A stretch of DNA of 64,000 bases from Microbulbifer sp. A4B17 (GCF_003076275.1 NZ_CP029064.1:3358501-3422500); one strand, 5' to 3'; positions 37,097-47,792 are shown, numbered from the stretch's first letter. Program-made: numbers and translations. Notes: generated from the letters alone by a model not told the origin.

Positions 37097-38176
37097 CTAA
37101 GCCTTACGCGCTTCAAAATCCGCCATAAATGCCACAAGCGCTTCCACTGCCTCCATAGGAACGGCGTTATACAGCGACGCGCGCATACCACCCACAGAGC
37201 GGTGCCCCTTTAAGCTCAACAAACCTGCTTCTTCTGACTCAATCAAAAACTGCTTATCCAGGCGGTCGTCAGCCAACACAAAGGGCACATTCATGCGGGA
37301 GCGACTCCCGTACTCAACCGGACTGGAGAAAAAGTCACTGCTGTCGAGGAAGTCGTACAGCATTTTGGATTTAGCATCGGCCTGCTTCGCCATCGCATCA
37401 ACACCCCCCTGACCTTTCAACCACTGGAAGACAAGACCAGATAAGTACCAAGCGAAAGTAGGTGGCGTGTTATCCATAGAGCCCGCTTCTGCCGCCACCT
37501 TCCAGCTCAAACTGCGAGGAATATTTTCCAGTGAGCGATCGAGTAAATCATCCCGAATCAAGGCTACAGCGATACCTGAGGGGCCAATATTTTTCTGCGC
37601 ACCGGCATAGATAACGCCGAACTTTTCCACCTCAACCGGTTGAGACAAAATAGTTGAGGACATATCCGCCACTAGCGGGCACTCCACTTCCGGCACATAG
37701 CCAAACTCAACACCGCCAATCGTCTCGTTGGGGGTATAGTGGAAATAAGCCGCATCCCCACTCGACTGCCAGCTGCCTGCTGCAGGTGCATAGCTGAAGT
37801 TGCGATCCTCACTGGATGCGACCACATTTACCTCGCCGTAGCGACGAGCTTCTTTGATCGCCTTGGCCGCCCAACTACCGGAATGAATAAATTCAGCTTT
37901 AGTAGAGCCGGCACCGAGAAGATTCCAGGGCACTGCACTGAACTGCCCAGTTGCCCCACCCTGAAGAAACAATACTTTGTAGTTGCTCGGCACACTGAGC
38001 AGATCGCGGAGATCCTGTTCGGCCCGCTCAGCTACCTCAACAAACTCTGGAGAACGGTGGCTGACCTCCATTACAGAGCAACCGAGCCCTTGCCAATCGA
38101 GCAATTCCCTTTGCGCCTGCTCCAGTACGGGCTGCGGCAAAGCGGCAGGGCCTGCACAGAAATTAAACTTCCTCAT
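37097..38176 (-). CDS. serC: Phosphoserine aminotransferase
   Basis: A 359-residue PLP enzyme starting MRKFNFCAGPAALPQPV with GGAAA upstream. The PLP lysine lies in YAGAQKNIGPSG, LFLQGGATGQFSAVPWNL is the phosphate/cofactor loop, and GHRSVGGMRASLYNAVP is the C-terminal signature. It makes phosphoserine and also serves pyridoxal phosphate synthesis. It follows gyrA in the typical gyrA-serC-pheA order, separated by a terminator. Confidence 0.97.
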   Translation of the reverse strand: MRKFNFCAGPAALPQPVLEQAQRELLDWQGLGCSVMEVSHRSPEFVEVAERAEQDLRDLLSVPSNYKVLFLQGGATGQFSAVPWNLLGAGSTKAEFIHSGSWAAKAIKEARRYGEVNVVASSEDRNFSYAPAAGSWQSSGDAAYFHYTPNETIGGVEFGYVPEVECPLVADMSSTILSQPVEVEKFGVIYAGAQKNIGPSGIAVALIRDDLLDRSLENIPRSLSWKVAAEAGSMDNTPPTFAWYLSGLVFQWLKGQGGVDAMAKQADAKSKMLYDFLDSSDFFSSPVEYGSRSRMNVPFVLADDRLDKQFLIESEEAGLLSLKGHRSVGGMRASLYNAVPMEAVEALVAFMADFEARKA

Positions 38177-38293
38177 GAGCTGATTTCCACAATACAAAAA
38201 AGGTTTCAAATACAACTAGATGTGTCTACGCACAAACTGCCATTCAGGGGGATAGATATCGCGCCTTTAGCGTTTTTCGTGGGAGCCAAAGGC

Positions 38294-38324
38294 AAGAAAG
38301 GCCGCGATAAACGCAGCCTTTCTT
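38294..38324 (-). terminator. Terminator between gyrA and serC
   Basis: A 9-bp stem AAGAAAGGC/GCCTTTCTT extended by an imperfect CGCG/CGCA pair with a short loop, 20 bases beyond the gyrA stop. The stem itself supplies the U-rich tail, which is short. Confidence 0.55.
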
Positions 38325-38343
38325 AGTGGTCTGGAGCGGTGGG

Positions 38344-40905
38344 TCACTCTTCCCCACCGTTTTCTTCACCGTCATCTTCGGTCTCTTCAATGCGACCGAG
38401 ACCAACCAGCTTCTCGCCAGTCTTCAGGCGAATCACTCGCACCCCCTGCGTGTTGCGCCCAAGTACAGACACTTCATCAACACGGGTACGCACCAGAGTG
38501 CCCTGGTCGGAGATCAACATCATCTCCTCACCTGGGTGCACCTGACAGGCCCCAACCAAGGCACCGTTACGTTCACTTTCCGCGATCGCAATAACACCCT
38601 GGGTACCGCGTCCCTTGGTGGGGAATTCGCTGATAGCTGTGCGCTTACCGTAACCATTCTCAGTAGCCATCATCACAGAGCCACCCTCTTCAGGGATAAC
38701 CATAGCGATAACCTGCTGACCTTCCTGCATGCGAATACCGCGAACACCACGGGAAACACGACCCATAGAGCGCACATTGGACTCGGAGAAGCGCGCTGCT
38801 TTACCGGCGCTGGTAAACAGCGCTACATCGCGCTCACCATCGGTAATCGCAGTGGCTACCAGGCGATCGCCCTCCTCCAATTCAATTGCACGCAAACCAA
38901 CACTGCGGGGGCGGGCAAAAGCGGTGAGGGGGGTTTTCTTCACGGTGCCATTGGCAGTGGTGAAGAAGATAAAGTGATTTTCGTCGTACTCGGACACCGG
39001 CATCATGCTGCTGATACGCTCACCCTCTTCCAAGGGCAGCATATTAACCATTGGGCGACCACGGGAGGCTCGGCCAGCGGTGGGCACTTCGTAGACTTTC
39101 AGCCAGTACACCTTGCCCTTATTGGAGAAGCACAGAAGGGTGTCATGGGAGTTGGCGATCAACAGGTGTTCGACGAAGTCCTCGTCTTTCACCTGGGTCG
39201 CGGATTTACCCATACCACCACGGCGCTGGGCCTGATAATCGGTCAGCGGCTGGCTCTTGGCGTAACCACCGTGGGAGATAGTTACTACCTTATCTTCCGG
39301 GGTAATCAGGTCTTCAACGGTCAGATCCTGGCGAGACGCAACGATATCGGTACGACGCTCATCGTTAAAGTCTTTTGACAGCTGTTCCAGTTCTTCGCGG
39401 ATCACTTCCATCAGTCGCTCGAAGCTGCCGAGGATATGCAGGTATTCTGCAATCTGCTCCAGTCGATCCTGGTATTCTGCCAACAGCTTGTCGTGCTCCA
39501 TGCCCGTCAGGCGGTGCAGGCGCAATTCGAGAATTGCCTGAGCCTGGGCCGGGGACAAGTAGTAAGAGTCGTCGCGCAGACCAAATTCTTGCGGCAGATC
39601 ATCTGGACGGCAGGCATCAGCACCAGCCCGTTCCAGGAACTGCTGTACATTACCCACAGGCCAGCCTTTAGCCAGCAACGCCTCGCGGGCATCTGCCGGC
39701 GTGGCGGAAGATTTGATCAGCTCAATTACCGGATCAATATTGGCGATGGCAATCGCCAGACCTTCCAGAATATGGCCGCGCTCGCGGGCTTTGCGCAACA
39801 GGTAAACCGTACGACGGGTAACGACTTCCTGGCGGTGGCGAATAAAGTGCTCGAGCAGCTCTTTGAGGTTCAATACCTTGGGCTGGCCATCGACCAGGGC
39901 CACCATATTGATACCGAAGACGCTTTCCAGCTGGGTCTGGGAATAGAGGTTATTCAGAACCACATCACCCAGCTCTCCCCGCTTAAGCTCAATCACTACG
40001 CGTAAGCCGTCTTTGTCGGACTCATCGCGCAGCTCAGAGATACCCTCGATCTTTTTCTCTTTCACCAGCTCAGCAATACGCTCGATCAAGCGCGCCTTAT
40101 TCAGCTGGAAGGGGATCTCAGTAATGATGATGGTTTCGCGATTGGTCTTGTCATCGCGGATCACATCTGCTTTGGCACGCACATAAATGCGCCCACGGCC
40201 AGTGCGGTAGGCCAGCAGGATACCGGCGCGGCCATTGATGATGGCGCCCGTGGGGAAGTCCGGCCCGGGGATGTACTCCATCAGGTCGTCGACGGTCAAC
40301 TCGGAATTATTGATCAGAGCCAGACAAGCCTTGATCACCTCACCCAGATTATGGGGAGGGATATTGGTGGCCATGCCCACCGCAATACCGGAGGAACCAT
40401 TGACCAAGAGGTTCGGCACACGGGAAGGCAATACCTCCGGCATTTGCTCAGAACCATCGTAGTTATCGACAAAATTAACAGTTTCTTTATCGAGGTCGGA
40501 CAGCAGCTCGTGGGCCAACTTATCCATACGAATCTCGGTGTATCGCATGGCAGCTGGACTGTCACCATCGATAGAGCCGAAGTTACCCTGGCCATCTACC
40601 AAGGTGTAACGCATAGAAAACGGCTGCGCCATACGCACAATAGTGTCGTAGACCGCAGTGTCTCCGTGCGGGTGATATTTACCGATTACATCACCAACGA
40701 CACGCGCTGATTTCTTGTAAGGTTTATTCCAGTCGTTTTTAAGCTCGCTCATCGCGTAGAGCACGCGGCGGTGTACCGGCTTGAGGCCATCGCGTACATC
40801 CGGCAGTGCGCGCCCGACAATCACGCTCATGGCATAGTCGAGATAAGACTGCTTGAGTTCTTCTTCGATATTAATCGGAGAGATTTCTTTGGCTAATTCG
40901 CCCAT
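38344..40905 (-). CDS. gyrA: DNA gyrase subunit A
   Basis: An 853-residue type II topoisomerase subunit. [47 protein letters not shown] is canonical. The quinolone-resistance region reads [17 protein letters not shown], with Thr at the position of E. coli Ser83 (as in Pseudomonas) and Asp at the Asp87 position, i.e. wild-type-like. The catalytic tyrosine lies in the later QTLVxxR-type region (FMRYTEIRM context). The C-terminal beta-pinwheel carries the GyrA box [10 protein letters not shown]. It diverges from mtaD. Confidence 0.98.
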   Translation of the reverse strand: MGELAKEISPINIEEELKQSYLDYAMSVIVGRALPDVRDGLKPVHRRVLYAMSELKNDWNKPYKKSARVVGDVIGKYHPHGDTAVYDTIVRMAQPFSMRYTLVDGQGNFGSIDGDSPAAMRYTEIRMDKLAHELLSDLDKETVNFVDNYDGSEQMPEVLPSRVPNLLVNGSSGIAVGMATNIPPHNLGEVIKACLALINNSELTVDDLMEYIPGPDFPTGAIINGRAGILLAYRTGRGRIYVRAKADVIRDDKTNRETIIITEIPFQLNKARLIERIAELVKEKKIEGISELRDESDKDGLRVVIELKRGELGDVVLNNLYSQTQLESVFGINMVALVDGQPKVLNLKELLEHFIRHRQEVVTRRTVYLLRKARERGHILEGLAIAIANIDPVIELIKSSATPADAREALLAKGWPVGNVQQFLERAGADACRPDDLPQEFGLRDDSYYLSPAQAQAILELRLHRLTGMEHDKLLAEYQDRLEQIAEYLHILGSFERLMEVIREELEQLSKDFNDERRTDIVASRQDLTVEDLITPEDKVVTISHGGYAKSQPLTDYQAQRRGGMGKSATQVKDEDFVEHLLIANSHDTLLCFSNKGKVYWLKVYEVPTAGRASRGRPMVNMLPLEEGERISSMMPVSEYDENHFIFFTTANGTVKKTPLTAFARPRSVGLRAIELEEGDRLVATAITDGERDVALFTSAGKAARFSESNVRSMGRVSRGVRGIRMQEGQQVIAMVIPEEGGSVMMATENGYGKRTAISEFPTKGRGTQGVIAIAESERNGALVGACQVHPGEEMMLISDQGTLVRTRVDEVSVLGRNTQGVRVIRLKTGEKLVGLGRIEETEDDGEENGGEE

Positions 40906-41097
40906 GGCTTACGGCGTTCCTTTTATAGCGCGGGCGTACGTACTGTGCCCGGGATAAGCGGGCGATTCTACCATAGTTTGAGATGTTTGGAGCTGCAGGA
41001 CTCGGAGATATACAACTGCGGCGCAAACCATAGTTGTCGCCCTCAATGACTGCAGCTACAGTAAAACACCCCCACAGCAGCCACCAGATATCTCTCC

Positions 41098-42423
41098 ATG
41101 CAACAAGCTGTCGATACCCTGATCCACGCGCGCTGGATCATACCCGTCGTACCCGACAAAAAAGTGTACGAAAATTGTTCGCTCGCAATAGAGAAGGGCA
41201 AAATCTCTGCCCTGGTACCCACAGCTGAGGCCTCAATTCGTTTTAAGGCAAAAGATGAAGTTGACCTGGGGCAACACGCACTGATTCCAGGGTTAATTAA
41301 TACTCACAACCATGCGCCCATGACACTATTGCGCGGCTACGCTGATGACCGCCCCCTTAAAGAGTGGCTGGAGCAGCACATCTGGCCGACAGAGCAACGC
41401 TGGGTAGGTCCGCAATTTGTAGCTGACGGCAGCCGGCAAGCGATTGCCGAGATGCTGCGCTCTGGTACAACCACTTTTTCTGATCAGTACTTCTTTCCGG
41501 AAGCCGTCGCCATTGCTGCGCGGGAGAGCGGAATCAGGGCCCATATTGCCTTCCCCGTGCTGGATGCCCCAACCCCCTGGAGCCGCAATAGCGATGAGGC
41601 CCTGCACAAAGGATTGGCGTTACGCGATGATTACCGAGCGCACGATCGAATTGAAGTGGTATTTGCACCCCACGCCCCCTATACCGTGGGGGATAAAACA
41701 CTGGAAAAAATTGCAGTCTGCTCTGCTGAAGCGCAAATCCCCATGCAAATGCACCTCCACGAGACCCACGCTGAAGTTGAAAGCGCCCTGAACGCTACTG
41801 GAGAGCGGCCCACCGAGCGGCTATTCCGCCTTGGGCTGCTGGGGCCGCAGACACTTTGTGTACATATGGTGGCCACTAACCAACGAGACATTGAGCTAAT
41901 GAGTTCAAGTGGCGCCCATGTTTCTCACTGCCCATCATCCAACCTCAAACTCGCCTCAGGCTTTTGCCCGACTTATGACATGCTGGAAGCCGGCATCAAC
42001 GTATCCCTTGGCACCGATGGCGCTGCGAGCAATAACACCCAAGACCTGTTCTCCGAAGCCAACACAGCCGCACTACTGGCAAAAGCTGTTAGCGGGAACG
42101 CAACAGCCCTACCCGCGCATCAGACACTGAGCATGGCGACCATCAACGGAGCCAAAGCACTGGGAATTGAAGATATAACCGGAAGCCTGGAAGTAGGTAA
42201 AAGCGCAGACATTGCAGCTATCAATCTCGGCGGTCTAGAACAGCAGCCCTTGCATGACCCAGTGTCCCAGTTGATTTATGCCAACGGAGGACACAATGTC
42301 AGCGATGTCTGGGTTGCAGGGCGACAACTTTTAAAGGGGCGCCAGCTACAAACCTTAAACGAAACTGAGGTTATCCAGCGGGCGCAAATATGGCGTGATA
42401 GAATCAGCGGAAATTTACGCTAG
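41098..42423 (+). CDS. mtaD: TRZ/ATZ-family amidohydrolase, likely 5'-methylthioadenosine / S-adenosylhomocysteine deaminase
   Basis: A 441-residue metal-dependent hydrolase. LIPGLINTHNHAPMTLLRGYADD carries the HxH metal site, MQMHLHETHAEVE and FAPHAPYT carry further ligands, and LGTDGAASNN carries the catalytic Asp. The family includes adenosine-type, guanine and s-triazine deaminases. The gyrA-divergent position next to ubiG-mupP-yciK is conserved in pseudomonads, where this orthologue is annotated as MtaD or a TRZ/ATZ hydrolase. The substrate is an inference from that synteny. Confidence 0.85.
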   Translation: MQQAVDTLIHARWIIPVVPDKKVYENCSLAIEKGKISALVPTAEASIRFKAKDEVDLGQHALIPGLINTHNHAPMTLLRGYADDRPLKEWLEQHIWPTEQRWVGPQFVADGSRQAIAEMLRSGTTTFSDQYFFPEAVAIAARESGIRAHIAFPVLDAPTPWSRNSDEALHKGLALRDDYRAHDRIEVVFAPHAPYTVGDKTLEKIAVCSAEAQIPMQMHLHETHAEVESALNATGERPTERLFRLGLLGPQTLCVHMVATNQRDIELMSSSGAHVSHCPSSNLKLASGFCPTYDMLEAGINVSLGTDGAASNNTQDLFSEANTAALLAKAVSGNATALPAHQTLSMATINGAKALGIEDITGSLEVGKSADIAAINLGGLEQQPLHDPVSQLIYANGGHNVSDVWVAGRQLLKGRQLQTLNETEVIQRAQIWRDRISGNLR

Positions 42424-42489
42424 ATAACTGATTCCGGCCCAATCACTGAAAAATGCCGGTTACGAGCGACGGAGTTTGCAGAGAAGTTC

Positions 42490-43191
42490 ATGAGCAATGT
42501 AGATCCCTCAGAAATCGCCAAATTTGAGCAACTTGCCAGCCGCTGGTGGGACAAGGAAGGCGAGTTCAAACCCCTACACGAAATCAATCCACTGCGTGCA
42601 AATTACATTGACGGGTATGCTCCGGTTGCCGGTAAGAAGCTCCTCGATGTGGGCTGCGGTGGTGGCATCCTGGCAGAAGCCATGGCACAGAGGGGAGCCG
42701 ATGTCACTGGCATCGATCTAGGGGAGGCCCCACTCAATGTCGCCAAACTTCATGCTCTCGAAAGTGGCGTCAGCGTCAATTATCGCAAAGTGGCAGTAGA
42801 GGAACTGGCAGAAGAAGCGCCCGAGAGCTTTGATATTGTCACCTGTTTGGAGATGCTTGAGCATGTACCAGACCCCTCTTCTGTCATTCGCGCCTGTGCA
42901 AAACTGGTAAAACCCGGTGGCAAACTATTTTTCTCCACGATCAACCGCACCCCTAAAGGGTGGCTGTTTGCCGTAGTTGGGGCAGAATATGTCCTACGCT
43001 TACTGCCCAAGGGCACTCATGAATACAGTAAGTTTATTCGCCCCTCAGAAATGGGCGCCTGGCTGCGCGATGAGTCCCTGGAAGCGTGCGATATAACCGG
43101 TATGACTTATAACCCGGTTACCCGCAGCTACAAATTGAATCCCCGGGATGTCGACGTCAATTATTTGATGTATGCCAGCAAACCAGAATAA
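42490..43191 (+). CDS. ubiG: Ubiquinone biosynthesis O-methyltransferase
   Basis: A 233-residue SAM methyltransferase: [25 protein letters not shown] (UbiG-specific N-terminus), [19 protein letters not shown] (motif I), [13 protein letters not shown] and the C-terminal [18 protein letters not shown]. It performs two O-methylations in ubiquinone synthesis. The next gene starts 12 bases after its stop. Confidence 0.97.
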   Translation: MSNVDPSEIAKFEQLASRWWDKEGEFKPLHEINPLRANYIDGYAPVAGKKLLDVGCGGGILAEAMAQRGADVTGIDLGEAPLNVAKLHALESGVSVNYRKVAVEELAEEAPESFDIVTCLEMLEHVPDPSSVIRACAKLVKPGGKLFFSTINRTPKGWLFAVVGAEYVLRLLPKGTHEYSKFIRPSEMGAWLRDESLEACDITGMTYNPVTRSYKLNPRDVDVNYLMYASKPE

Positions 43192-43203
43192 GTGAACTGC
43201 AAA

Positions 43204-43863
43204 ATGAAAGCTGTTTTATTTGACCTCGATGGTACCCTGCTTGATACAGCGCCAGATTTTATTGTTGTATTAAATCAACTGCGCCAACAGGAGCAACTGC
43301 CCCCGCTCCCCGACGAGACAATCCGCGGGACTGTTTCCAATGGTTCCAGGGCACTGGTTACACTGGGGTTTAACAAAGAAGAAAATGATCCCGCGTTTCC
43401 CGGGCTGCTGCAAAGATTACTGGACCTCTACCTTGCACACCTCGCAGAGAAGACAACGACCTTTCCCGGCATCGAAAGCCTGCTAGACAACCTAGTTGAC
43501 AACAACCTTCCATGGGGGATTGTCACCAACAAACCGGAGGCATTTACCACTCCGCTCATGGAGGCATTTACACACCTGCCCCCAGCCTCCGCAATTGTTT
43601 GCCCAGACCATGTCAGTAAGTCCAAGCCGGACCCCGAGCCCCTATTTTTAGCCTGTAGCCAAATTGGGTGTGCTCCTGCCGAAGCAATTTATATCGGTGA
43701 CCACAAGCGCGATATCATAGCGGGACAAAAGGCCGGCATGCCCACCATCGCCTGCGGATATGGCTACATTGATTCCGCAGACAACCCCGCTAACTGGGGA
43801 GCAGACCACCTGGTAAATTCCGCCAACGAAATTTGGCCCCTCCTAGAACAACACTATTTTTAA
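43204..43863 (+). CDS. mupP: HAD-family phosphatase, MupP/Gph-like
   Basis: A 219-residue HAD hydrolase. DLDGTLLDTAPD is motif I, IVTNKP motif II, KPDPEPLFLA the motif III lysine and GDHKRDIIAGQKAG motif IV. The ATG at 43204 gives MKAVLFDLDG; a GTG at 43192 is possible. In pseudomonads the orthologue between ubiG and yciK is MupP, which dephosphorylates N-acetylmuramate-6-phosphate in peptidoglycan recycling. Phosphoglycolate phosphatase is the alternative, as the sequences are close. Confidence 0.88.
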   Translation: MKAVLFDLDGTLLDTAPDFIVVLNQLRQQEQLPPLPDETIRGTVSNGSRALVTLGFNKEENDPAFPGLLQRLLDLYLAHLAEKTTTFPGIESLLDNLVDNNLPWGIVTNKPEAFTTPLMEAFTHLPPASAIVCPDHVSKSKPDPEPLFLACSQIGCAPAEAIYIGDHKRDIIAGQKAGMPTIACGYGYIDSADNPANWGADHLVNSANEIWPLLEQHYF

Positions 43864-43914
43864 ACTTGAAGTAACGCCGGGCACCCAGGCCTGGTGAAAG
43901 TATCGGGATATTTC

Positions 43915-44673
43915 ATGTCAGACTTTGTCGGCGACTACCAAGCGCCCTCCGACCTTTTAAAGAGCAAAATTATTCTTGTCACCGGTGCCGGAGACGGCAT
44001 AGGCAAAACTGCAGCTAAGACTTTTGCTGCTCACGGCGCAACGGTAATTTTGCTTGGCCGTACAACCCCCAAATTAGAAACGGTCTATGACGAAATTGAG
44101 ACTGCCGGTGGACCACAACCAGCCATTTTCCCCATGGACCTCGCCGCGGCCAAAATAGAAGATTTTGAAAACCTCGCCGAAGCTATTCGCACCGAGTTCG
44201 GCCGCCTGGATGGACTCTTACACAATGCCGGCCTACTCGGGCAACGCACCCCTGTCGGGAATTACAATTTCAACACCTGGCAACAGGTAATGCAGGTCAA
44301 TGTCAATGCTGCATTCGGCCTAACAAAAGCAATGCTGCCCCTGCTGGAGGAGTCGGAAGCGGGGTCTATTGTTTTTACAAGTTCCAGCGTGGGGGTCAAA
44401 GGGAGAGCCTACTGGGGAGCCTATTCCGTATCAAAGTTCGCTACTGAAGGGTTAATGCAGGTACTTGCTGATGAACTCGAAGGGGTTTCCAATACTCGCG
44501 TGAACACCCTAAACCCCGGAGCAACCCGAACAACAATGCGAGCAACCGCCTACCCGGCGGAAAACCCGCAGTCAGTGACCTCCGCAGAAGATATCATGCC
44601 CACCTATCTGTACTTGATGGGCGATGAAAGCAGAACCGTGAGCGGAAAGCACTTCAGCGCACAAAAGAAATAA
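43915..44673 (+). CDS. yciK: YciK-family short-chain oxidoreductase
   Basis: About 252 residues from the ATG at 43915 (an in-frame GTG start lies at 43894). The NAD(P) motif is ILVTGAGDGIGKTAAKTFA, HNAG follows (LHNAGLLGQRTPV), and the active site shows SSS plus YSVSK (AYSVSKFATEG). PGATRTTMRATAYPAE is the YciK-type C-terminal signature. Its substrate is not established. It ends the mtaD-ubiG-mupP-yciK run. Confidence 0.94.
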   Translation: MSDFVGDYQAPSDLLKSKIILVTGAGDGIGKTAAKTFAAHGATVILLGRTTPKLETVYDEIETAGGPQPAIFPMDLAAAKIEDFENLAEAIRTEFGRLDGLLHNAGLLGQRTPVGNYNFNTWQQVMQVNVNAAFGLTKAMLPLLEESEAGSIVFTSSSVGVKGRAYWGAYSVSKFATEGLMQVLADELEGVSNTRVNTLNPGATRTTMRATAYPAENPQSVTSAEDIMPTYLYLMGDESRTVSGKHFSAQKK

Positions 44674-44755
44674 ACACTCTGATCTTTGGGTCAGGCCTGG
44701 AGTTGCAATCTCGAGGCTCTGCCCATTAAAGCACTATATAAATTGGGCCCAGCAG

Positions 44756-45064
44756 CTATTCGCCAAAACCCTTTTCATCACCATCGTTACCGCCCGCCCC
44801 CTCGCCTGGTGGTGGCATATGCTCTGGCGCATCGGCAAATACATCTCCATCAAATTCCAACATATCCGAGTCATCAAACAATTCTATATCCTGGGAGTCT
44901 CCCGAATACTGGCTGTAATCTACGGACTGCTCATCACGCTCACTAAATACAACTCCTACGGCATGGGCCACAGACCGATCAGACACAAGGAGGTTTATTC
45001 CCTCGCAAGATACATACCCAATCACAACAGCAAACAGTGCTACCGGTTTTAGCAACCCCTTCAT
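44756..45064 (-). CDS. Hypothetical secreted acidic protein
   Basis: A 102-residue protein with one N-terminal hydrophobic segment (MKGLLKPVALFAVVIGYVSC) followed by a very acidic, low-complexity tail (QDIELFDDSDMLEFDGDVFADAPEH and GEGAGGNDGDEKGFGE). The Cys20 context YVSC is a poor lipobox, so a plain signal or anchor is as likely. No family recognised. Its length and bias make it less certain as a gene. Confidence 0.5.
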   Translation of the reverse strand: MKGLLKPVALFAVVIGYVSCEGINLLVSDRSVAHAVGVVFSERDEQSVDYSQYSGDSQDIELFDDSDMLEFDGDVFADAPEHMPPPGEGAGGNDGDEKGFGE

Positions 45065-45344
45065 TTTTCCGCCCCTGGATAGTTTAGTTTTATTTATTAG
45101 CTCAGACTGATAGTTTTTAGCAATTTAATCAGTAATTAGTCATCATTCCTGGCACCACCACCTGCACATTAACCTACTTGTATCAACCTTTGAGGCAGCG
45201 TCCTGCTCAACCTGTGCTATTACGCAAATTCTTTCATGTTGGAAAGCCGAAAAGTGTGAGCCTTTTCCCAAATTTATTTGTTCACATCGATCATGTCAGG
45301 CAGAATAAAAGTCATAATTAGCAAATAAGTCGACAACCTGAACC

Positions 45345-45767
45345 ATGAAAGCATTTATTGTATTTGCCCTACTGACACTTTTTGCCCCATTAGCATTCTC
45401 AAGCTCCCTCAAGGACCAAATAAAATCCTGCTCCGAGATCAAGCCAGTAGATGGTCGACTCGCATGCTATGACCAGTTAGCCAACTCACTTGATCAACAT
45501 GCAATTAAAGAGTTTGGCCAAGAGCAGAAACGTATATCCGAAGAAGCTCCCGAGCAAATCGAAGCGAAAATTGTCGCCATTAAAATGGCAGCTCACGATA
45601 AACGCCTTATCACTCTTGATAACGGCCAGCTGTGGAAACAAAGTGATTCAAGAGGGGTTAACTGGAAAATCGGCGACGCAGTAGTTCTAGAACGAGCCCT
45701 ATTCGGTTCCTTCTTTATGGTGCCGTCTGACGGCGGCCACAAGCTCCGCGTAAAACGTATAAAGTAA
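45345..45767 (+). CDS. Hypothetical exported protein with a CxxI...RLxCYD motif
   Basis: A 140-residue protein with a clean signal peptide (MKAFIVFALLTLFAPLAFSSS). The mature N-terminus DQIKSCSEIKPVDGRLACYDQLA is a two-cysteine motif seen in many small gammaproteobacterial periplasmic proteins. A compact C-terminal half follows (ITLDNGQLWKQSD, WKIGDAVVLERALFGSFFMVPS) resembling a small beta-barrel fold. The function is not known to me. Confidence 0.75.
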   Translation: MKAFIVFALLTLFAPLAFSSSLKDQIKSCSEIKPVDGRLACYDQLANSLDQHAIKEFGQEQKRISEEAPEQIEAKIVAIKMAAHDKRLITLDNGQLWKQSDSRGVNWKIGDAVVLERALFGSFFMVPSDGGHKLRVKRIK

Positions 45768-45959
45768 CACCTGCTCAATCCAGCATCCGGCAGGTGGGGA
45801 TATATCCTTGCCCGCCGCCCCTCCACTACTTTGCAGTCACATCTAGCCGAGGCGCTTTCAACAACACTCTTCTATAGTGAGAAAGGAATAGGCGCCATTA
45901 GCGCCTTGAGAGACTAAACAGCGTGTAGTACTTACACAGCCAACAGAAGGTTTAAGCAC

Positions 45960-47108
45960 TTGTCCCGAGAACATTTTTACTCAAGGGATGAAGAATGGCT
46001 GAAGGATACAGGCGAACCACTCTCTGACTCCTGCCAGGGTGCTAACGAGACCGACCCACAGGTCGCGCAAGACCCTGATGTGGAAGAGATTCACGCAACG
46101 GGCGACTCCCTCTCCGAGAGCGGCACCACCCCAATGCAGAGCTACCTCAAGCACCTGTACAGGCTTGAGCTTTTAACTCCGGAGGAAGAGCACAGCACCA
46201 CTTGCCTATTACGCGACCTGGAGGAAAAGCTGATTTCCACCCTCCAGGAAAGCGGTACCGAACTGGTCCAGCTGCGTAGCGAGGGTGTAGAGCAACGGGG
46301 CAGCACTGGCGCCTACGACCACGGATTAATCATTGCCCACACAGAAGCACTTCTCTCATGCGAGTATTTGGATAGACGCAATCGCAGCAGATTAACCGGG
46401 CTATTACAGCGGTTTCAAAAACAGCGCAAAAAACTGATCCAGTGCAACCTTCGCCTGGTTATTGCTATTGCGAAACGCTTTCGCAACCCATCTGTTCCCT
46501 TTATCGATTTAATACAAGAGGGCAATGTTGGGCTAATGAAAGCAATTGAGCGCTTCAAGCCTCAAATGGGATACCGTTTTTCCACCTATGCCTATTGGTG
46601 GATTCAACAAGAAATTCAGCTGGCCCTTCGCCGCAATGAAGATCTCGTCCGACAACCTGCCAACGTCCAGGATGACCTGAGGGCAATTTACAGGGCCATT
46701 GGCGAAGTCCGCGCCCTAGGGCAACCTGCATCCGATGACAACCTGGCCCGCCATACGGGACTGGACATCGAGAGAATTCAAAGCCTGTTAAAACTACCAG
46801 GACCCACCGGATCACTGGATGACCCAGTAGCAGATGACCAGAGCAGTACCAGACTGGACTACGCACCTGCAGATGAGCTTTACAATACGGACGAGCTGGT
46901 AACCAACCAGGAGCTGGCTCAGCGCCTCCGAGAAGCTGTTTCCCGCCTTCCCGCAAGACAAAGGACAGTCCTTAATCTGAGGTACGGATTAATTTCTGAC
47001 AAAGACTGCTCTTTTCGAGTTATTGGTGAGCAATTAGGGCTTAGCCAGGAACGGGCACGACAACTACATTCTGACGCACTCCGGCAACTGAAACGGCAGT
47101 GGCGATAA
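45960..47108 (+). CDS. Sigma-70 family RNA polymerase sigma factor (group 2, RpoS-like)
   Basis: A 382-residue factor. Region 1.2 is PMQSYLKHLYRLELLTPEEE, region 2 is NLRLVIAIAKRFRNPSVPFIDLIQEGNVGLMKAIERFKP then GYRFSTYAYWWIQQEIQLALRR, with regions 3 and 4 after it (LPARQRTVLNLRYGL, LGLSQERARQLHSDALRQLKRQ). It starts at a TTG (45960) with AGAAGG nine bases before, since no ATG precedes region 1.2. The acidic N-terminal 45 residues and an insert of about 60 residues between regions 1.2 and 2 are unusual. It could be the stress sigma or an additional paralogue; nlpD/pcm-type neighbours that mark rpoS are absent, favouring a paralogue. Confidence 0.85.
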   Translation: MSREHFYSRDEEWLKDTGEPLSDSCQGANETDPQVAQDPDVEEIHATGDSLSESGTTPMQSYLKHLYRLELLTPEEEHSTTCLLRDLEEKLISTLQESGTELVQLRSEGVEQRGSTGAYDHGLIIAHTEALLSCEYLDRRNRSRLTGLLQRFQKQRKKLIQCNLRLVIAIAKRFRNPSVPFIDLIQEGNVGLMKAIERFKPQMGYRFSTYAYWWIQQEIQLALRRNEDLVRQPANVQDDLRAIYRAIGEVRALGQPASDDNLARHTGLDIERIQSLLKLPGPTGSLDDPVADDQSSTRLDYAPADELYNTDELVTNQELAQRLREAVSRLPARQRTVLNLRYGLISDKDCSFRVIGEQLGLSQERARQLHSDALRQLKRQWR

Positions 47109-47207
47109 GAAAGGAAGAAGCCGATGGCAAGCCTTCTTTTTGAACTTGCCATCGAACCCTTTCCCACTAGTCTTTAAAACAGCTCTATCAGTAATTACTG
47201 CGAAGTT

Positions 47208-47792
47208 ATGCGCAAATCAGTGGCCTTTAACGAAAAATACAGCACTTATAAATACTGTGCCTATTTTTTTGCCGGCGGACTCCTTCTGGCTCCTCTGACC
47301 TATGCGGAGTCCGAGTTTATTGCAAGTGCCGGCAAAGGATTAGGAAATGAATTGATGCAGTTTCGATCAATCTCGGCCGCGGAAATGGCCGGATTTAGCT
47401 ACTCCCACCTACTGTCTTCTTTTAGTATTGGTAATAACTCCCTTCAATGGTGGGGACAAGGCAGTTACTCCCGTATGCGAACCGAGCACCAAAGTGAAAA
47501 CCAGCAGCAAAATATTTTTGAAATAAAACCTATTCTGCGCTGGTATCCCCGCAGTGAACTACAGGGCGGATTTGCCGAAGCTGGTGCGGGCGCATCTTAT
47601 TTGAGCCAAAAGAACTTCGGTGATATCGAGCTAAGTACCAAACTCAATTTCGCCCTGCATTTTGCTTTTGGGTACCGCTTTTCCAGAGGCCACGTTTTAT
47701 CTTTACGCTACAGCCACTTTTCTAATGCCAGAACCAACAGGCCAAACCCTGGTTTTGATTTTGCCTCATTAAATGGGCACTTTAACTTTTAG
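47208..47792 (+). CDS. PagL-like lipid A 3-O-deacylase (acyloxyacyl hydrolase)
   Basis: A 194-residue outer-membrane barrel. It has an N-terminal signal (YFFAGGLLLAPLTYAES), alternating beta-strand pattern and a C-terminal aromatic residue (GHFNF). The PagL active-site signature HxSN followed by PNPG is present near the C-terminus (YSHFSNARTNRPNPGFD). It would remove the 3-linked acyl chain from lipid A, modulating endotoxicity and permeability. It is a stand-alone gene. Confidence 0.85.
   Translation: MRKSVAFNEKYSTYKYCAYFFAGGLLLAPLTYAESEFIASAGKGLGNELMQFRSISAAEMAGFSYSHLLSSFSIGNNSLQWWGQGSYSRMRTEHQSENQQQNIFEIKPILRWYPRSELQGGFAEAGAGASYLSQKNFGDIELSTKLNFALHFAFGYRFSRGHVLSLRYSHFSNARTNRPNPGFDFASLNGHFNF

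Noticed and set aside
38326..39378. A 350-codon plus-strand frame opposite gyrA
   Set aside because: Antisense shadow of a strongly conserved gene; no start signal or known domain.
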